Assembly (NCBI GenBank): GCA_029216955.1
Contig: JANAVB010044017.1
Coordinates: 8,026,161-8,090,160, forward strand
Reading direction: 5' to 3'
Source of the DNA: Iris pallida
Taxonomy: Eukaryota > Streptophyta > Magnoliopsida > Asparagales > Iridaceae
DNA length: 64,000 nucleotides
Below, piece after piece: positions 23,651-36,471 of this stretch. Below the pieces are notes generated by a model. That model was given only the letters and a program-made list of their open reading frames with translations. It was not told the origin of the DNA and did no database searches. The position numbers and the translations under genes are program-made. Positions within the stretch are counted from its first letter, which is position 1. Each line of letters begins with the position of its first letter.

Positions 23651-26008
23651 TGTAATGCCCCGCTCCGCACGGCGCATTACGCTGAAGCGTTGACTCAATG
23701 AGTCACGTTGATGCAAAGGAAATGTATCGATGCAAAACGATACGAATGTTAAGTTGTCCCAAGAAATGCATCAAACTAAATCGATGCGAAGAGTTGCCTT
23801 GCCCCGAAAGAATGCATAAAGTTGAATCGATACGAAGCGCCGCGTTGCCCCGAAGGATGAGTGCGTTGAATCGGCTCGAAGATTCTAAGAAATCGAATCG
23901 ACCAAGGCGCAAGTCCGAATCGTTGAAGTATGATTTTAGTTGGTTTCGTGTGCAGGTTATACTTTGACGGGAAAATATTAGAGGTCGATCTTTTGCAATA
24001 TTTAGTAAGGGGTCCGCGAAATCAAATCGTCGCCTTGCGACGGGTCAAGACTTGGGCACGCTAAGGCAAATCGGACGTATAACTCAATGAAGCACGAAGT
24101 GCTTGAATGGCTAAGTCAGGAGAGTGGCCGTGCAACAAAGTTAGGGAATCGAGCCGCATCGGCTCGGCGAAACAACGGAGGCATATCGACTTAAGGTGGG
24201 AGGATTGACTTCTTTTTACTCCTTCATTCGATAAGTCAAATATATCATTGTATGCTAAGTTAACCTATCGACGCCACGGGCGTGGCCGATCAGAGATAAA
24301 AATCATAGTGTGAGTCGAACACTAAGTTAGAACAATTGAAATAAAACGTGCATCAATATGCACGAGTCGCTATGGGGCATTGGATATCGCTAAGGCGGTG
24401 CACAAGCCATAAGAACATGGGATAACTGTAATCGGTGAGTGCCTTAGTGCACGAACCATACCGTGCCTTCGATGCACGAATTAGACGGCTAGAACATTGA
24501 AAGACAATAGGCGAGCGCCCTAGCGCGCAAGCCCCGAACATTGAATGCTAAGTTATAGAACATGGGAATATGGTCGGAACGTGCCTACGTGCACGGGATA
24601 ATAAAAGATGGCTTCGTTGTGAGAGAATACAGTTGTGGCATGAATGTGGCGGAACTGTCGGATATGATATGGTGCCTCGAAAGGTGTTCAAGACCTTCGG
24701 GTCGTTCGGTTGACGAGCATTGAGTTGAGGCACGATGCCATTGAATCATTAAAACGAAGTATGAAATATAAGAACACAGAAAGCTAACGAAAGGGATGCG
24801 AGATGATAAGTCTGAGGCTCGGACTCAAGACTATGTTTGGTTGTTTGAAGTTAATTGCTTGAATGATAGGGCGTTGCATGGTCGATTGGAATGGACTCGA
24901 GATTAATGCGATATCGCCCGTGCAAGGGTGTTTCCTCTAAGCGGTTAAATGTCGGATGCGCCCCGGAACCGCTTGGCCTAGGACGGATTCGAATAATCTT
25001 TGTAGGCGCACATCCTTAAACAAGATGGGAAAAGCCGCAAATGATGGTATGCAGTGGGAACGTTTCGGTTGTTGGGATGTGACCCAACCCGTGAAATGCC
25101 GGGCAGCCCGACCAAACGATGAGAAAAGGAGAGAAAAGAAAAAGGAACTCCTTTAGTCCATTCCGGCGCGGATACGCCAACGGCCCTCATATAGTTAAGG
25201 AACGATGGATTGAAAGTGTAGGCGCATATGCGTCCCGCATAGAGATCCTGCTTAGAGATGCACAATAACATGACAGGGAAGGATTACGGCGTATTCACCT
25301 TGCGTCGGTACAAGAGCGAGTGCGTCGACTTGGTAAGTCATGCCACGAATCAAACACGAGATTGCTTGTTTGTTTGCCTATTCAATTCGATAACATGCTG
25401 CTATGATAACATGCTTTACGCTTTCAAAGATGCCATGAAATTGACCCTAAGGAGAACATAGCAAGATCATAAGCTAAGTTGCATGATTCAACATAAAGAT
25501 TAAAATGTCGGTTTGGAAAGATGATCTTTGCTTCAGTACATGCGAGGACGAACGTACTGATCCCCCACCAGCTTCATGCAGGGTGCAGGAAATGGATTGC
25601 TCGCGGCGAAGCATTGCTTGAACGTGTTAAGGCTTGGAATGCCGAAGCGCATTGAAGCGTGCTATCGCATTGACGCTCGGACTACGCAGCTGGATTGATG
25701 CGGCCGAGATATAGAAGGCATGATGTATGGAACGGTGAAATCCTTTGTGGGCAAGAGAGAACTTGAGTGTTGTAGCCAATCTGGCATATATTGTTAGGCT
25801 ATCGAAAGCCATTGTAATCTCAATTTCGAATATCAATAAAGAGAATTGTTTCGTATACTCTATTTTCCTTTCGTTGTTAATATCGAATCAAAAGATAACC
25901 ATTTGAGAACTTGTCATCTTGCCTTGTACGAGCGCAACTCCAGGCTCGTGCGGCATCACGCCCTCTGCGAGGACGATGATTCGGGTGATTCCAGGTCGGG
26001 GCGTGACA
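23651..26008 (+). repeat. 3' LTR of element G
   Basis: 2358 bases, nearly identical to the 5' LTR apart from scattered substitutions and a short deletion near 24395. It ends GCGTGACA directly before CTTTG. Confidence 0.95.
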
Positions 26009-26013
26009 CTTTG
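26009..26013. repeat. Right target-site duplication of element G
   Basis: CTTTG, identical to 17905-17909. Confidence 0.95.
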
Positions 26014-26600
26014 TTACGTAGAACATGTCCATCCTTACTCAGTTTATTTTGGAACACCCATTTGGTAACAATTATTGATTGACCAATAGGTTTGGGAGCA
26101 AGTTTCTAAACTTGGTTTTTCTCAAATTGATTAAGTTCCTCTTGCATGGCATCAATCCAAAACTCATCAGAAAAAGTATTTCCTACTGACTTAGGTTCTA
26201 CTTGAAAAATAAAGACTATATTTGCAATTATGTCGCTAGTAGAAGAGCGTGTACCTACTCTCTTGGATACATCACCTATTATAAGTGTCTCTGGATGGTC
26301 TGGCATGAATTTCATCTTTTTAGGTAGACTCTCCAGATAGTTCTCATTGGTAGCAATATCTTCAGGTGCTTTGGATTTATTTTGTACATCCTTGTCATTA
26401 CCGTCGCTATATCTATTATTGTTGAGCTTATCAAAGGAAACATTAATAGATTCTTCAACAATCATAGATCTTTTATTAAAAATTCTGTATCCCTTACTCT
26501 TGGCAGCATACCGAGGAATATTCCTTCGTCTGCCTTTGAGTCGAACTTACCCAAGAAGTCCTTGGTGTTTAGGATAAAATAGCGACAACCAACAACTTTA
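26009..26600 (-). pseudogene. pol: pol of element B: RT N-terminus and linker (right of insertion G)
   Basis: The open frame 26106-26465 holds the integrase-RT linker and RT start, including FDKLNNN, RVGTRSSTSDIIANIVFIFQVEPKSVG and FSDEFWIDAMQEELNQFEKNQV, the usual beginning of copia RT. It runs on toward the insertion point with VLRNK, which joins ARLLA on the other side of G. The upstream FLGSIPRN region near 26490-26530 is frame-shifted. This part supplies no catalytic residues. Confidence 0.8.
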
Positions 26601-27690
26601 AAATAAAAATATTTGGAATCTTTTTAAACCACAATTCATAAGGGATTTTCTTCGATATAGGTCGAATTAACACCCTATTCAAACCATGACAGGCAATACT
26701 TACAGCTTATGCCCAAAAATATTTAGGAAGATTATGTTGATTAAGCTTAACTCTAGCCATATCGCTTAGAGTATGATTATTCCGTTCCACAACACCATTC
26801 TGTTGAGGAGTTCTAGGATAAGAAAACTCATGGTAATATTCATTATCATCACAAAACTTTTTGAAATCAGTATTTCTAAATTCGCTACCATGATTACTCC
26901 AGATTCGAGTAATCATGAAGTCTTTTTCATTCTATACCTTTGACAAAATACTTAAAATTTAAAAATAGCATCACTTTTATTTGATAAAAAGTACACCCAA
27001 GTATAACGAGAGAAATTATCAAATATAACAAAGGCGTAGAGTTTACCGCCAAGACTAACGACTCTACTAAGACTAAATAAATCTATATGAATTAACTGCA
27101 AATGTCTAGAAATGCTTACAGTATTGATGGATTTAAAGGATGACCTAGTTGTCTTGTTCTTTTCACAGTCAGAACATACTATATCTCTCTTGAAGGAAAT
27201 TTATGGGAGCCTTTTTACCAGTATTTTAGTGCACATCCTTGAGATGGTATCCATGTTTGCATGTCCTAGCCTCATGTTCCATAGCCAGCTTTCATCCCGA
27301 TTGGCTACTAGGCACTTACCTGTACTGTTAGTACGTTCTATAAAGAAAACATAAATATTGACTTCCCTGATCCCTTCATATACGGGATTTCCAATAGACA
27401 CCTCATATATAGGACATTTGTCTTTCACAAAATTGATACCATAACCATTATTTGCCAAATAACTTATGTTCAATAGGTTATGTTTCAATTTTGTGACTAG
27501 ACAAATATCATTTATTTTTTTGTAGGGAGACATACCAACAGTACCTATTCCTATAATATTACTTCGAAGATTATTGCAAAAGGAAACATACCCTTCTCTC
27601 TTCATCGATAGCATAGCGAATAATGATGCATCACCAGTCGTATGCCGTGAACATCCACTATTGAGTATCTACTTGCTTTTAGCAAGAGAG
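26601..27690 (-). pseudogene. pol: pol of element B: protease and integrase (decayed)
   Basis: The protease site near 27640-27665 reads ILNSGCSRHTTGDASLF; the catalytic aspartate of the usual DSGCS is asparagine, so protease would be inactive. The frame 27201-27614 carries KLKHNLLNISYLANNGY and the integrase zinc-binding start LWNMRLGHANMDTISRM, in which the usual WH pair is WN. The catalytic core follows with frame changes. The open frame 26707-26916 contains WSNHGSEFRNTDFKKFC and YPRTPQQNGVVERNN, with the catalytic glutamate of the DDE triad kept. The same pol order is seen in element A. Confidence 0.85.
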
Positions 27691-27699
27691 AGTTGAGGG

Positions 27700-28281
27700 T
27701 CCACCTACAAAATGAGTAAATATAAGCTCTGGTACCCATTTCTTCAATGGTCCATTATGATTAATTTTTTTGAATCCAAGAAAGTACATTTGTGTCAATT
27801 AGCTTTCTAGCTCTATAGTACTGTGATATATGCCCGTGTAGTATGTGCATGTAATTTTAGAAATAATGCTCTTCATTTCTGTGTTGACATACTTTTTGTG
27901 TGTCTTCCTTGGAAACTTGTATGTGATAGCATATTTGTGAGGAATGTGTTTCTTTTGTGCATTCTTTGGTTTAGTCCTTTCTGGTATATGCATCATGTTA
28001 GGACTAACCTTAGGTCATGTAACAGGAATAAAATGTTTGCCTAATTTTATCTCTATCTTTTTAGAGATGGCACAAGACTCTTTGAATTTAGCAATCATAT
28101 CTGTAAGTCTGTACTCAATGACTAGGTATATCTTCTTCTCTATGTCATAAAGTTCTTGCACCTTGACATAGTCTCTTTTGTTTTGTTCTATTATATGGAT
28201 AGCCTCCTGATAGTCCAATCTGATCTTGGCTATCTCTTCCATGTTACCGATAGTAGATGAATATCTTCTAGTATATTAGAC
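27700..28281 (-). pseudogene. gag: gag of element B, part left of insertion H
   Basis: The open frame 28015-28242 (EEIAKIRLDYQEAIHIIEQNKRDYVKVQELYDIEKK) is the coiled-coil part of Sirevirus Gag. Downstream toward protease, 27799-27996 is Lys-rich linker sequence. H is inserted at 28281 after TAGAC. Bases from about 27868 to 28281 have a second, diverged copy at 48318-48743 on the other side of H, so this coiled-coil part is present twice. Confidence 0.75.
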
Positions 28282-29599
28282 TGGTGTGCTATCGTATGCA
28301 CCCAAAAATAAAAATTTTAATCTTAAAATTATTTGTAGAAGTGAGAGTAAGGATCGATCCCACGGAGAGCAATTAGTGTACTTTTATACAATATGAACAA
28401 GGATGGGGGAGGTCTTGAATATGGTAATAGAAAATTTAAGAAAAGCTAAAAATAATTAAAGTATTAAAATCAATCAAAGGAACAAATATTGGTCTCAGTG
28501 AACATTCACCATTGGAATCTTAAAATTGACATCGGTGCAAGCATAAATTAAATCATACTTTGAATATTTACCGTTGGAAGTATTTTTCTATCTTTCTTAG
28601 CCTTAGTTAATTAGATACAAGCGACCTAATTAACTTTAATTACTAAATAAAATAAGATGAGCGCTAAAGATTTAATCTAGCAATTTCTTAAAGAACAAAG
28701 AGATCGATAAAGTAAAACAACACAAGCACAAGTGGTTGCATTTAATTTTATCAAATATTTTTCTCCTAAGATCTAACAAAACAAAGAAGTTCATTAAATC
28801 TTAGTTGCTTCACAAATTAGAAACATTAAACAATTTCGGATTTGATATATAATTTAGCGGTAGATCAAAATGAATAATAAACGAGTAGACCTCCTAGTAA
28901 TTAAATAAAACAATCATGAAAGTTGGCATAGAAAAACATTCAACATCAAAATATAAATCAAACATATAAAAACAATTTAGATCTCAAAAGTTTATTGATT
29001 CCAAGGCTTCCGTACACTTCGACCAACAAGACTTTTAGCCGCACATGTTCATCAAAACTTCAAAAAAAAATTGGAGAAGAAAAAAAAAGAAGAGTTGTGT
29101 GTTGTCTATTCTTCTCATGATTTCTACCCCTTTTATACACCCAAAATTTGTTGTTTCTAGCCCACAATATCTCCCCAAATATCCTCTAAAAGTTACAACT
29201 TCTCAAACCAAAAAAAAACTAAGTCATAGAACAAGTAGGAAAATAATTATTTTGGTTCCTATTTTTGTTCACAACATCTTTGACCCAACTTCAAGCCCAA
29301 TTTCGTCCATGATGTAGCTTGAATCTCGAAACACCTAAAATATAAAAGTTGTTGCAATTTATCTTAGCTTTCTAAATCTTTTTGAAGTATGCCAATTGCT
29401 TTTGGGAGGAGAAAGTTATACTCATTTTGGTAAAACGTATCAAAACTATCCAAATTTACAATTTAGCTCCTTTTTGCACATAGTGTCTCCAACTGCATCC
29501 TAAAGTAAAATATAAATAAAATGAGTTCCTTTAGTCATAAACTGAGTGTAAAATAGTGAACATTAAGGGATAAAAATATAATACTTTATGTTCTCATCA
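28282..29599 (-). repeat. 3' LTR of element H (full length)
   Basis: 1318 bases from TGGTGTG to CATCA (coding-strand start TGATGAG). Preceded by TAGAC at 28277-28281. It shares the first 900 or so bases with 47409-48317 at roughly 93% identity by eye. Confidence 0.85.
29129..29137 (-). promoter_or_regulatory. TATA box in the LTR of element H
   Basis: The minus strand reads TGTATAAAAGGGG, a strong TATA consensus. The right LTR has TGTATAGAAGGGG at the same place, so that copy is weakened. Confidence 0.6.
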
Positions 29600-29615
29600 A
29601 ATACCCCCATACTTA
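29600..29615 (-). other. Polypurine tract of element H
   Basis: The minus strand reads AAGTATGGGGGTATT next to the 3' LTR, the usual form of an Athila polypurine tract. Confidence 0.7.
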
Positions 29616-29675
29616 ACTTTTGTTCGTGCTCGAACAAAACTCAAATTTATTTTTTTCAAAACAAAAATCAAGGTT

Positions 29676-29680
29676 GTAAT
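29676..29680. repeat. Left target-site duplication of element I
   Basis: GTAAT, repeated exactly at 40481-40485. It lies in the 3' non-coding part of H. Confidence 0.95.
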
Positions 29681-32600
29681 TGTAACTCCACTTTTTCCAT
29701 TTTAGTAGAATTTAAATTTTTAATAATAATATTTTATTTTCTTTTTCCTATAAATATATGCTTTACGAATATTTTGGAGGGAAAGAATTTGGAGCGGAAA
29801 TATTTTCTAATTTTCAAAAGTTGGTTACAACTAATTTGAGTGGTCCCCACTCATATTTGAAATGTTATAACTAATTTTCCTGAAATACTGCAATTTATCA
29901 AAAGACAGAGGGGTTTCTTGCATTAATATTATTGAGTGGAGGACTAATACGTAATTTATGAAAAGGGGCTGGGGATTAGTACAAAAGTACCAATGGTGGA
30001 GGGACCTTTTTGCATATATGCACTTTATGTACTGAGGAGAGAGAGAGAGAGAGAGACTCAGTTGTTGTTTTTTGAGCTCTTTTCCCCATTCTTTTTCCTC
30101 GGCTGAATCAGCAGGCGGTGGCGACCAGTTCAGGCGGCGGCGACCAGTTCAGCGGCAGCGATCAGCTCGGGCGGCGGTGATCAACTCAGGCAGCGACCGT
30201 GGCATACAACCCGTCAGCCGGAGAGCTTCCTCTCCGGTGAACTCGACCACTGTGAGCTCAGCAACGGCGAGCTGAGGACGTTAGCACGACGAGTTCCTCT
30301 CGACGACTCCGAAGTAGCGATGACGACCATGAGGCTTCATCGACAACACTTCTTCGTCTCTCCTGCGATCGTCGACTTTTTCCCGGTGGCGATCTGCTCC
30401 CAACGACTAGGCCGATCGTTCCTACGGCAGCGTTCTTTCATCTCCACCGACAAGTCCATCGAGGGTTCGCCATCGACGGTTTAGCTCGGAGTTGATCCTT
30501 CGTCCTGAGCCTGTCGACTCATTTCCGACGAACCTCTACGAGATGTGAGTTTCCATTCGAATGAATATTTAGATCTGGGACAATTTAATTGTGTTCTTAA
30601 TGATTCTTGTTGATTTCTGTAAATTCTTTGATACATGTGTCTCAATTCGTCCGACATCTACTGATCTTTTCGTGCTCTGAAATTATTTGTTAGATTGTCT
30701 CAATAGAGATTTGATTTACTGCTGGACACTTGGGGAATCGTATTCGACACTTGGGAGTCGTATACGCGCTCCAAATCGGACTAATTCTCAGGTAACGTTC
30801 TAATTTTCATATTGTCAAGTAATGTATCTTTTCGATCCTAGCTGATAAGGGCGTTGGACAGGACCGGATCTGAGTATTGTGTTTGTCCAGTGTGGACCTG
30901 TGTCCAAGTTGAGTTGTGTTCCGTGTACGTGTCGGTGCTGTTCGTGTCCAATTGAATTGTGTCCAGCTTTGGTTCGACCATCTTTGTGTGTGTCCAAGTT
31001 GGAAATGGCGGAAAGGGATTTGAACCAGGAAGTCAAAACAGTAGAAATTTCCTCGTGTGTGTTTTATTAGTTAGCTTTGTGTAAATAATTATTGCAATAG
31101 AGTTGTATATAATTTATTTCAATGCTGTTGCAGAAGTTTGTAGCAATGTTCATTTTTGGGGTGGAAATTGAGGGGCTGCCAATTGATGAATTATACTTTG
31201 ATTTCCTGTACAATTATTATTTTAAGATTTTGACTTTAGAATTTATGATTAATGAGTTGTGTATTATAAATTTTGAATAAATCTTTTATGTATGAGTTGC
31301 TAAATTTTGAATAAATCAGTTACTTTTATCTAATATATGAAAAGTCGGGGACCATCAAACAGTAGAGGGTTTGGGCTATTTAGCTCTTAGTGAAGTAGCA
31401 AGCTACTGAATTGCTTGGGAAAGTTGTACCTAATTTTGTGGTGGTTGAAGTACTGCATGTTTATTAAAACATAATTTGATGTTGGTATGTTCTTGTTACG
31501 TCATATTGGTAAGTTTACAGTTTTGTTCGACCATTTAATTTAAGGAAAGGAATTGGGGTGTCCTTATGCTGGTAGGAAGGGAGTAGTAGCAGTTGGGATA
31601 TTTTCTTTACAGATTATGGAGAAGTGCTGAGTTATCAAGATTGGATAATTTCGTTCATCTTTTGTAGTAGCTGCTATGGGGATTGGTCAAAGCTTAGAAT
31701 ATGATAGGGATTCTAGCATTGGGCCAATATAGTAGGGCTGAACAACTTTTATATAGTAAGTTTCACTACTAACTACTAAATATCTTCCTAAGAAACATTT
31801 TAGTAAAACTATTTTTAGTGTTATTATTGGTTATAAAACAAGTTCCATATAGTGATTCCTATTAATTAATTGATAGGAATTTTCTATATTTGTAATCAGT
31901 AAAATTTTATATGGTTAAATAATATTTGCTCGACATCATTTGTGAGCTACTTTGGTTTCATAGGTTTTGACCAATGGAGTATCATTATCAATTCTATATT
32001 AGTAAACTGAATTATTTTGCAAGGAATAATTAATCCATTTATTATAATTGAGTTAATTTCTATAAACCCTTAGAGTGTAGTAATTACCTTGTGCAGAACT
32101 TAACCCACTTGTACCCATTACTCAGGAGGACAGATCCTTTCCTACCCTTAATCACCCGGAGCAAGGCAAGTACTTTTCTATGCTTTTGTGCATTTATATT
32201 CATGTACTCCTTCTTGTGACACGTCATGGCACGATATCATGTACTCCTGTACTCATGTACTCTTGTTCTTGTACTTATTAGTGTTTGGTAGGGAAATATA
32301 CTAGCCATGTGACCAATCCTGGTTATTATATTCATGTGCCTAGCTTAGGCCTCGCATCGTGCACGCAGGCCCTAAGTCGTACCATATTCATGTACTCATG
32401 TGCATGTTCTCACCCCAGCCGGTCACATAGACTAGATGTTTTTCAAATATTGTGCACTTATCATGTCTGGTACCACATGATTATAGTTTCATTCCTGTAC
32501 ATTATATTTCCTGTACTTTATAGTTTCATGTACTTTACATTCCTGTATTATAGCTCCTGTACTCATTTTCTGTGCTACTTTCCTGTACCTTCTTGTTCAT

Positions 32601-33054
32601 TCCTGTATTTTATTTTCTTGTACCCTTGTACTCTGTTCATATCATGTTCATGTTTTATTACTTAGAACTGTGCTTAGCTCCGCTCCTGACTGGATAAGTT
32701 GCAGGTATGCTTGCAGGATATCATTCTACCATATGGGCCAGAGCCCGGGACATTAGCTGAGCAGGATGGAGACATGACTTAGCTTGAGGTTTCAGGTTTA
32801 GATTGTCAGCGTTACTCTTAGATATTGTTTTAGAATTCATAGTACATTTCATTCTTGATGACTCGTACATTTATATACATAGAATTGTGGATTATGGTGA
32901 TCATTCTGGGATACGTTTTAGATGCTGTGATTATATGCATTTATGATTATCTGGTTAGATTTTCCTAGTTTGGTACAGCTTACTTCGTCGTGTCTAACGA
33001 CGAAGGCTGGGCGTGTCTGACTCGTGTCCGATTATTCGGGAGTGGGTCGTGATA
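29681..33054 (+). repeat. 5' LTR of element I
   Basis: 3374 bases. It holds a GA microsatellite (about 30036-30056), a GC-rich stretch (30100-30560) and a CTGTACT-rich tract (32190-32640). It ends GTGATA where the right copy has GTGACA. Confidence 0.95.
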
Positions 33055-33339
33055 TATTTTTAGTGGTGGCCCATGCAGGTCCATCCTAATGGTACCTAGG
33101 TCTTACCGTACTATTGGGGGACTTGATTACACTAGGGAAACTTGATCACATCATAGGAAAATCGGAAAATAATGGTATATCAGGTATTTTAATATTCTAT
33201 AAACACTTGTTGTATTTAGGTCTAGGTTATTATAACAGTTTTTTGTTTTTCAGATAGTTCAAAAGCATGCGACACCATAATTGTCAATTCACCTGCACTT
33301 GACGTTTCCAAGCTTCCACTACCTTCTATCAACCTACTA

Positions 33340-34120
33340 TCCCCATGGGTAGTACGTAGTTGACGGAGACGTTTGAAGTGTCCCTTGACAGGCAGAGGGA
33401 GCAGGCCATCCTTTCTGAGTCAGACTTGTGGATACACTCTCCGAGCCAGGAAGGACTTCTGATTTCCAGACACTCAGACTTTTGGACTTTTCCAACATCG
33501 AGCGCATACCTTACATCGAGGAGCAGATCGAGAACCTGGAACCGCCACTAAAGATTATCCAAGTTTTGGAGGATCCGACTCCTCTGAAGACTGAAGCCAC
33601 TAGCCAAGAGATCCAGAATATAACACAGACAATGGAACAAGATGGAAAGCTGAAGCACATGAGAGACATGAAGACTTATGACGAAGACAACAACTAGCCT
33701 GGACCTGCAAAGCATCACAACACTCAGTCGGCGTTTCTTCGGTTACACCACCAGTTGCATCATCGGGAGCAGATCTCAACAGCCAGCATGTCAACAGACG
33801 TATATTCCTATCAGAGGCCCTACGCTTCAGCCCAACGGGAGATCCAGACTCAGATTCAGATGACGACCACTTGCAATTTCTGTCGTCGCCAGGACATCAC
33901 TACAAAGAGTGCCATAAAAGACGGAGGCTATGCCTGCACTGCAGATCGCCTGTCCACCAAATCAAGAACTGTCCGGAGACCACTGATCACGTTGCCCAAG
34001 GACGAACGCGAGAAGCACCAGGACTACAGCAAGTGGACCCACCTCTCCAGATTTAGCAATCACATGAAGCACTACCGCAGGGATCAACCTATGTCAGGAC
34101 AATTGAAGAAGTTAAAGTAA
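33340..34120 (+). pseudogene. gag: gag remnant of element I with zinc knuckle
   Basis: Short overlapping frames, none complete. One frame at 33931-33972 gives CLHCRSPVHQIKNC, a perfect C-X2-C-X4-H-X4-C knuckle preceded by KECHKRRR, as in the nucleocapsid part of Tekay-type Gag. The surrounding frames read glutamine- and arginine-rich sequence. Upstream, 33428-33697 is acidic (IPYIEEQIENLEPPLKIIQVLE) with no clear match. The capsid domain could not be traced. The gene is broken and is followed by no protease. Confidence 0.6.
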
Positions 34121-34139
34121 TTCCAGTCCCGGAGAAACA

Positions 34140-36420
34140 CTAAAGATAGACTGAAGACAGAAGACTCTTTTGCATTGTTGGAGAAAACCATGGATCATGA
34201 TTCATAATCCAGCTTTCCCTTAAATTCCTTGAAGCACCTAGATCATTTCTTGAAACTTCTTGTTTGAAACCTTGGTTGATGTCGAAACTTACTTCGAGAT
34301 TTTGTTTCCTACTTCGGTAAGCTTGTTTCAGATCCACAATTTGATAATTGTTTGAAATCCATTATTCGATACTGTTGCATATTCATCATTCCTGACCCTG
34401 TATCCTAGTAATGGCTCATATTTATAAATTTTGTTCCTTTATCAAACTTAATGTTATTTGATATTTAATCACTTCTCGAGATTTTATTTCGAAAATTCTG
34501 TTCCTTATTCGAAACTTGTTTAAAGCTCCGTCCTATGCAGCACCTTGTTGAGGATCCCTCTGAGGGTTGTGAAGATTTCGTTTCTTATTTGAGATTCGTA
34601 TCCACAATTCGATGCTTGTTTCTTACTCACCCGTTGATTTCTTTTTACTTGTGACTTTGATTTCATTCGAGATTTTAAGACCCTGTTTTCTGTTTCGAGA
34701 ATTTGCTTTCATTCGTGATTTTGTCTCATATCCAAGATTTTTCAGACTTTGAAACTTCAGTTCCTGCTCGCGACTCGTTGAGACCGTGTTCCCTATTCAA
34801 AAATCTTGTTTCCTCGTATTTTGAGATTTTACTTGTTTCATATCCGCTATTTAATACCATATTTTCATATTTATTTTTCACGACTTTGTTTTCTATTATT
34901 GGATTCTACTTGAAATTTTGTTTCCTATTTGAACTGTGTACTATCCGAAAATTATTCCTACTCAAAATATCATTTTGAAACCTTGCTTGAACCTTCGCTT
35001 CTATTGATGCTTGTTTGGGATTCTATTTCCTATTCCTGATTTTATATTTATTTGAGATTGTTCTTTATCTGTGGTTTTGTTTCAAACTTATTTGAGATCT
35101 GCTTGTCTCATATTTACGATCCAATACCTTGTATTCCATTCACTAAACGATACATGCTTTCAATTCACTCTTCGTAACCTAGCTTTCTATTTGAGATTTC
35201 TATTCGAGATTTTGTGTCATATTCGTGACTTTGTTGATAATTGATTTCCTATCTATGATTTGTTTTGAAATTCCTTTCCATTCGAGGTAGTGTTTGAGAC
35301 TTCGTTATTCGTGAGTTTGTTATACATTGATAATTTTGGTCATTATTTCGAGACTTTGTTTTCTATCTGGTATCTTGCTTTTATGTCACCTTGAGATTTT
35401 TGCTATCTATCTGGGATTAAGTCCATGTACTAAATCTTGTTACCATTCCAGATATCAGTTGAAATTCCGTCATAATTTGAAACTTCGCTCCATGTCTGAA
35501 ATTTTAAATCTCCCTGGTTGCCTTTTGTACTCACTGATTGGATCCCTTATTGTCTCTTAGTAAGTAATAAACCCTTGTATTCTAATAGTCAGATAACCAT
35601 ACCATCTTCTTGACTTGGACTATTGAAACTCATTTTGATTTCTTAAAATTTTCTATGGATAAAGTCGAGAGGCTATTCGATGACCTACTATGGCATGACA
35701 GTTGCGCACTGCAGCCATTAGCTGGATTATGGAGACTGAGGGTTCACTGCAGCCAGTAGTGCAATGGCAAGGCAGGAACTCTAAGTTGAAGTGATTTCAG
35801 ACAATCGTAGGTTTTCGAGTACTGTCGAGACTTGTCATATTCTTCATACCTTGATCTCTTGGGTTGCTTCGTCAATGATTGTTGAAAAATGGATAAGGTT
35901 GACAGATTATTCGGTGACATATTGTTATTTGAGTCACGGAGCCGAAAGTCCACTACAGTCAGATATATACTGGCGGGGTAGGGATTTTAGGCAAAGTCAT
36001 TTCAAATAGCTATATGTTTCCGGACACCATGAAAACTATATCCCTTTTTATATGATTATTGGTTTTCGAGAACCACAGGTCCTTGCACGTTCATCCTGAT
36101 TTGATACTGTATCTCCTGAGTATTTCGTACGTTTCCTAAATCAACCCTTGCTAATTTCCCTTCTAGCATTTTATCGTTAGATTATTGAATTCCTCAAAAT
36201 TATACATTGCCAGATTTGATTCCATACTTCGTTTGTGTCTTGTCTAAACCTCAATTTTAAATCATGTCTATTTGACCATGATCTTCCTATCTTATCCTAG
36301 TCCACGTGTGTTAAACTATCGATTTTTGATCATACTTAATATTTGTATCTTCATGATTTTGCTCATCTAAGTTGTAATTGGAACTTCATTCTATCTCGTG
36401 CCTATTTGACTCTTGATCAT
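34140..36420 (+). other. T-rich degenerate-repeat spacer replacing pol in element I
   Basis: About 2.3 kb where protease, RT, RNase H and most of integrase should be. It is built of irregular repeats of a TTCGAGATTTTGTTTCCTAT-like phrase, with scattered variants such as TTCGTGATTTTG and ATTTGAGATT. Two more similar blocks begin ATGGATAA at about 35656 and 35889. No protein motif is recognisable in any frame. Confidence 0.6.
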
Positions 36421-36471
36421 TGATCGTGTTATTCCAACTTCTTGTGTGTAATTATCGTACGGGTCTCAAGG

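Larger units (their letters stand above)
17910..26008 (+). mobile_element. Element G: non-coding LTR retrotransposon (LARD-like, gypsy-type ends)
   Basis: An 8.1 kb element with LTRs 17910-20276 and 23651-26008 (TGTAATGCCCC to GCGTGACA), perfect CTTTG duplications and a tRNA-iMet primer site, all intact. The 3374-base interior has no gag, protease, RT or integrase motif in any frame, so it depends on other elements' proteins. The gypsy link rests on the TGTAATGCCCC terminus and a TTCGAGGACGAA phrase before the right LTR, which precedes the polypurine tract in gypsy elements; a canonical purine tract is not visible. The interior is more GC-rich than its surroundings and holds arrays of short palindromes. 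The LTRs differ at only a few percent of sites by eye, so G is fairly young. Confidence 0.9.

Noticed and set aside
32285..32665. 126-codon frame in the left LTR of I, with a 125-codon counterpart at 39702-40079
   Set aside because: Open in both LTRs, but the LTRs are nearly identical and the frame covers a CTGTACT/TTC-rich tract giving a repetitive Phe/Tyr/Ser/Cys peptide.
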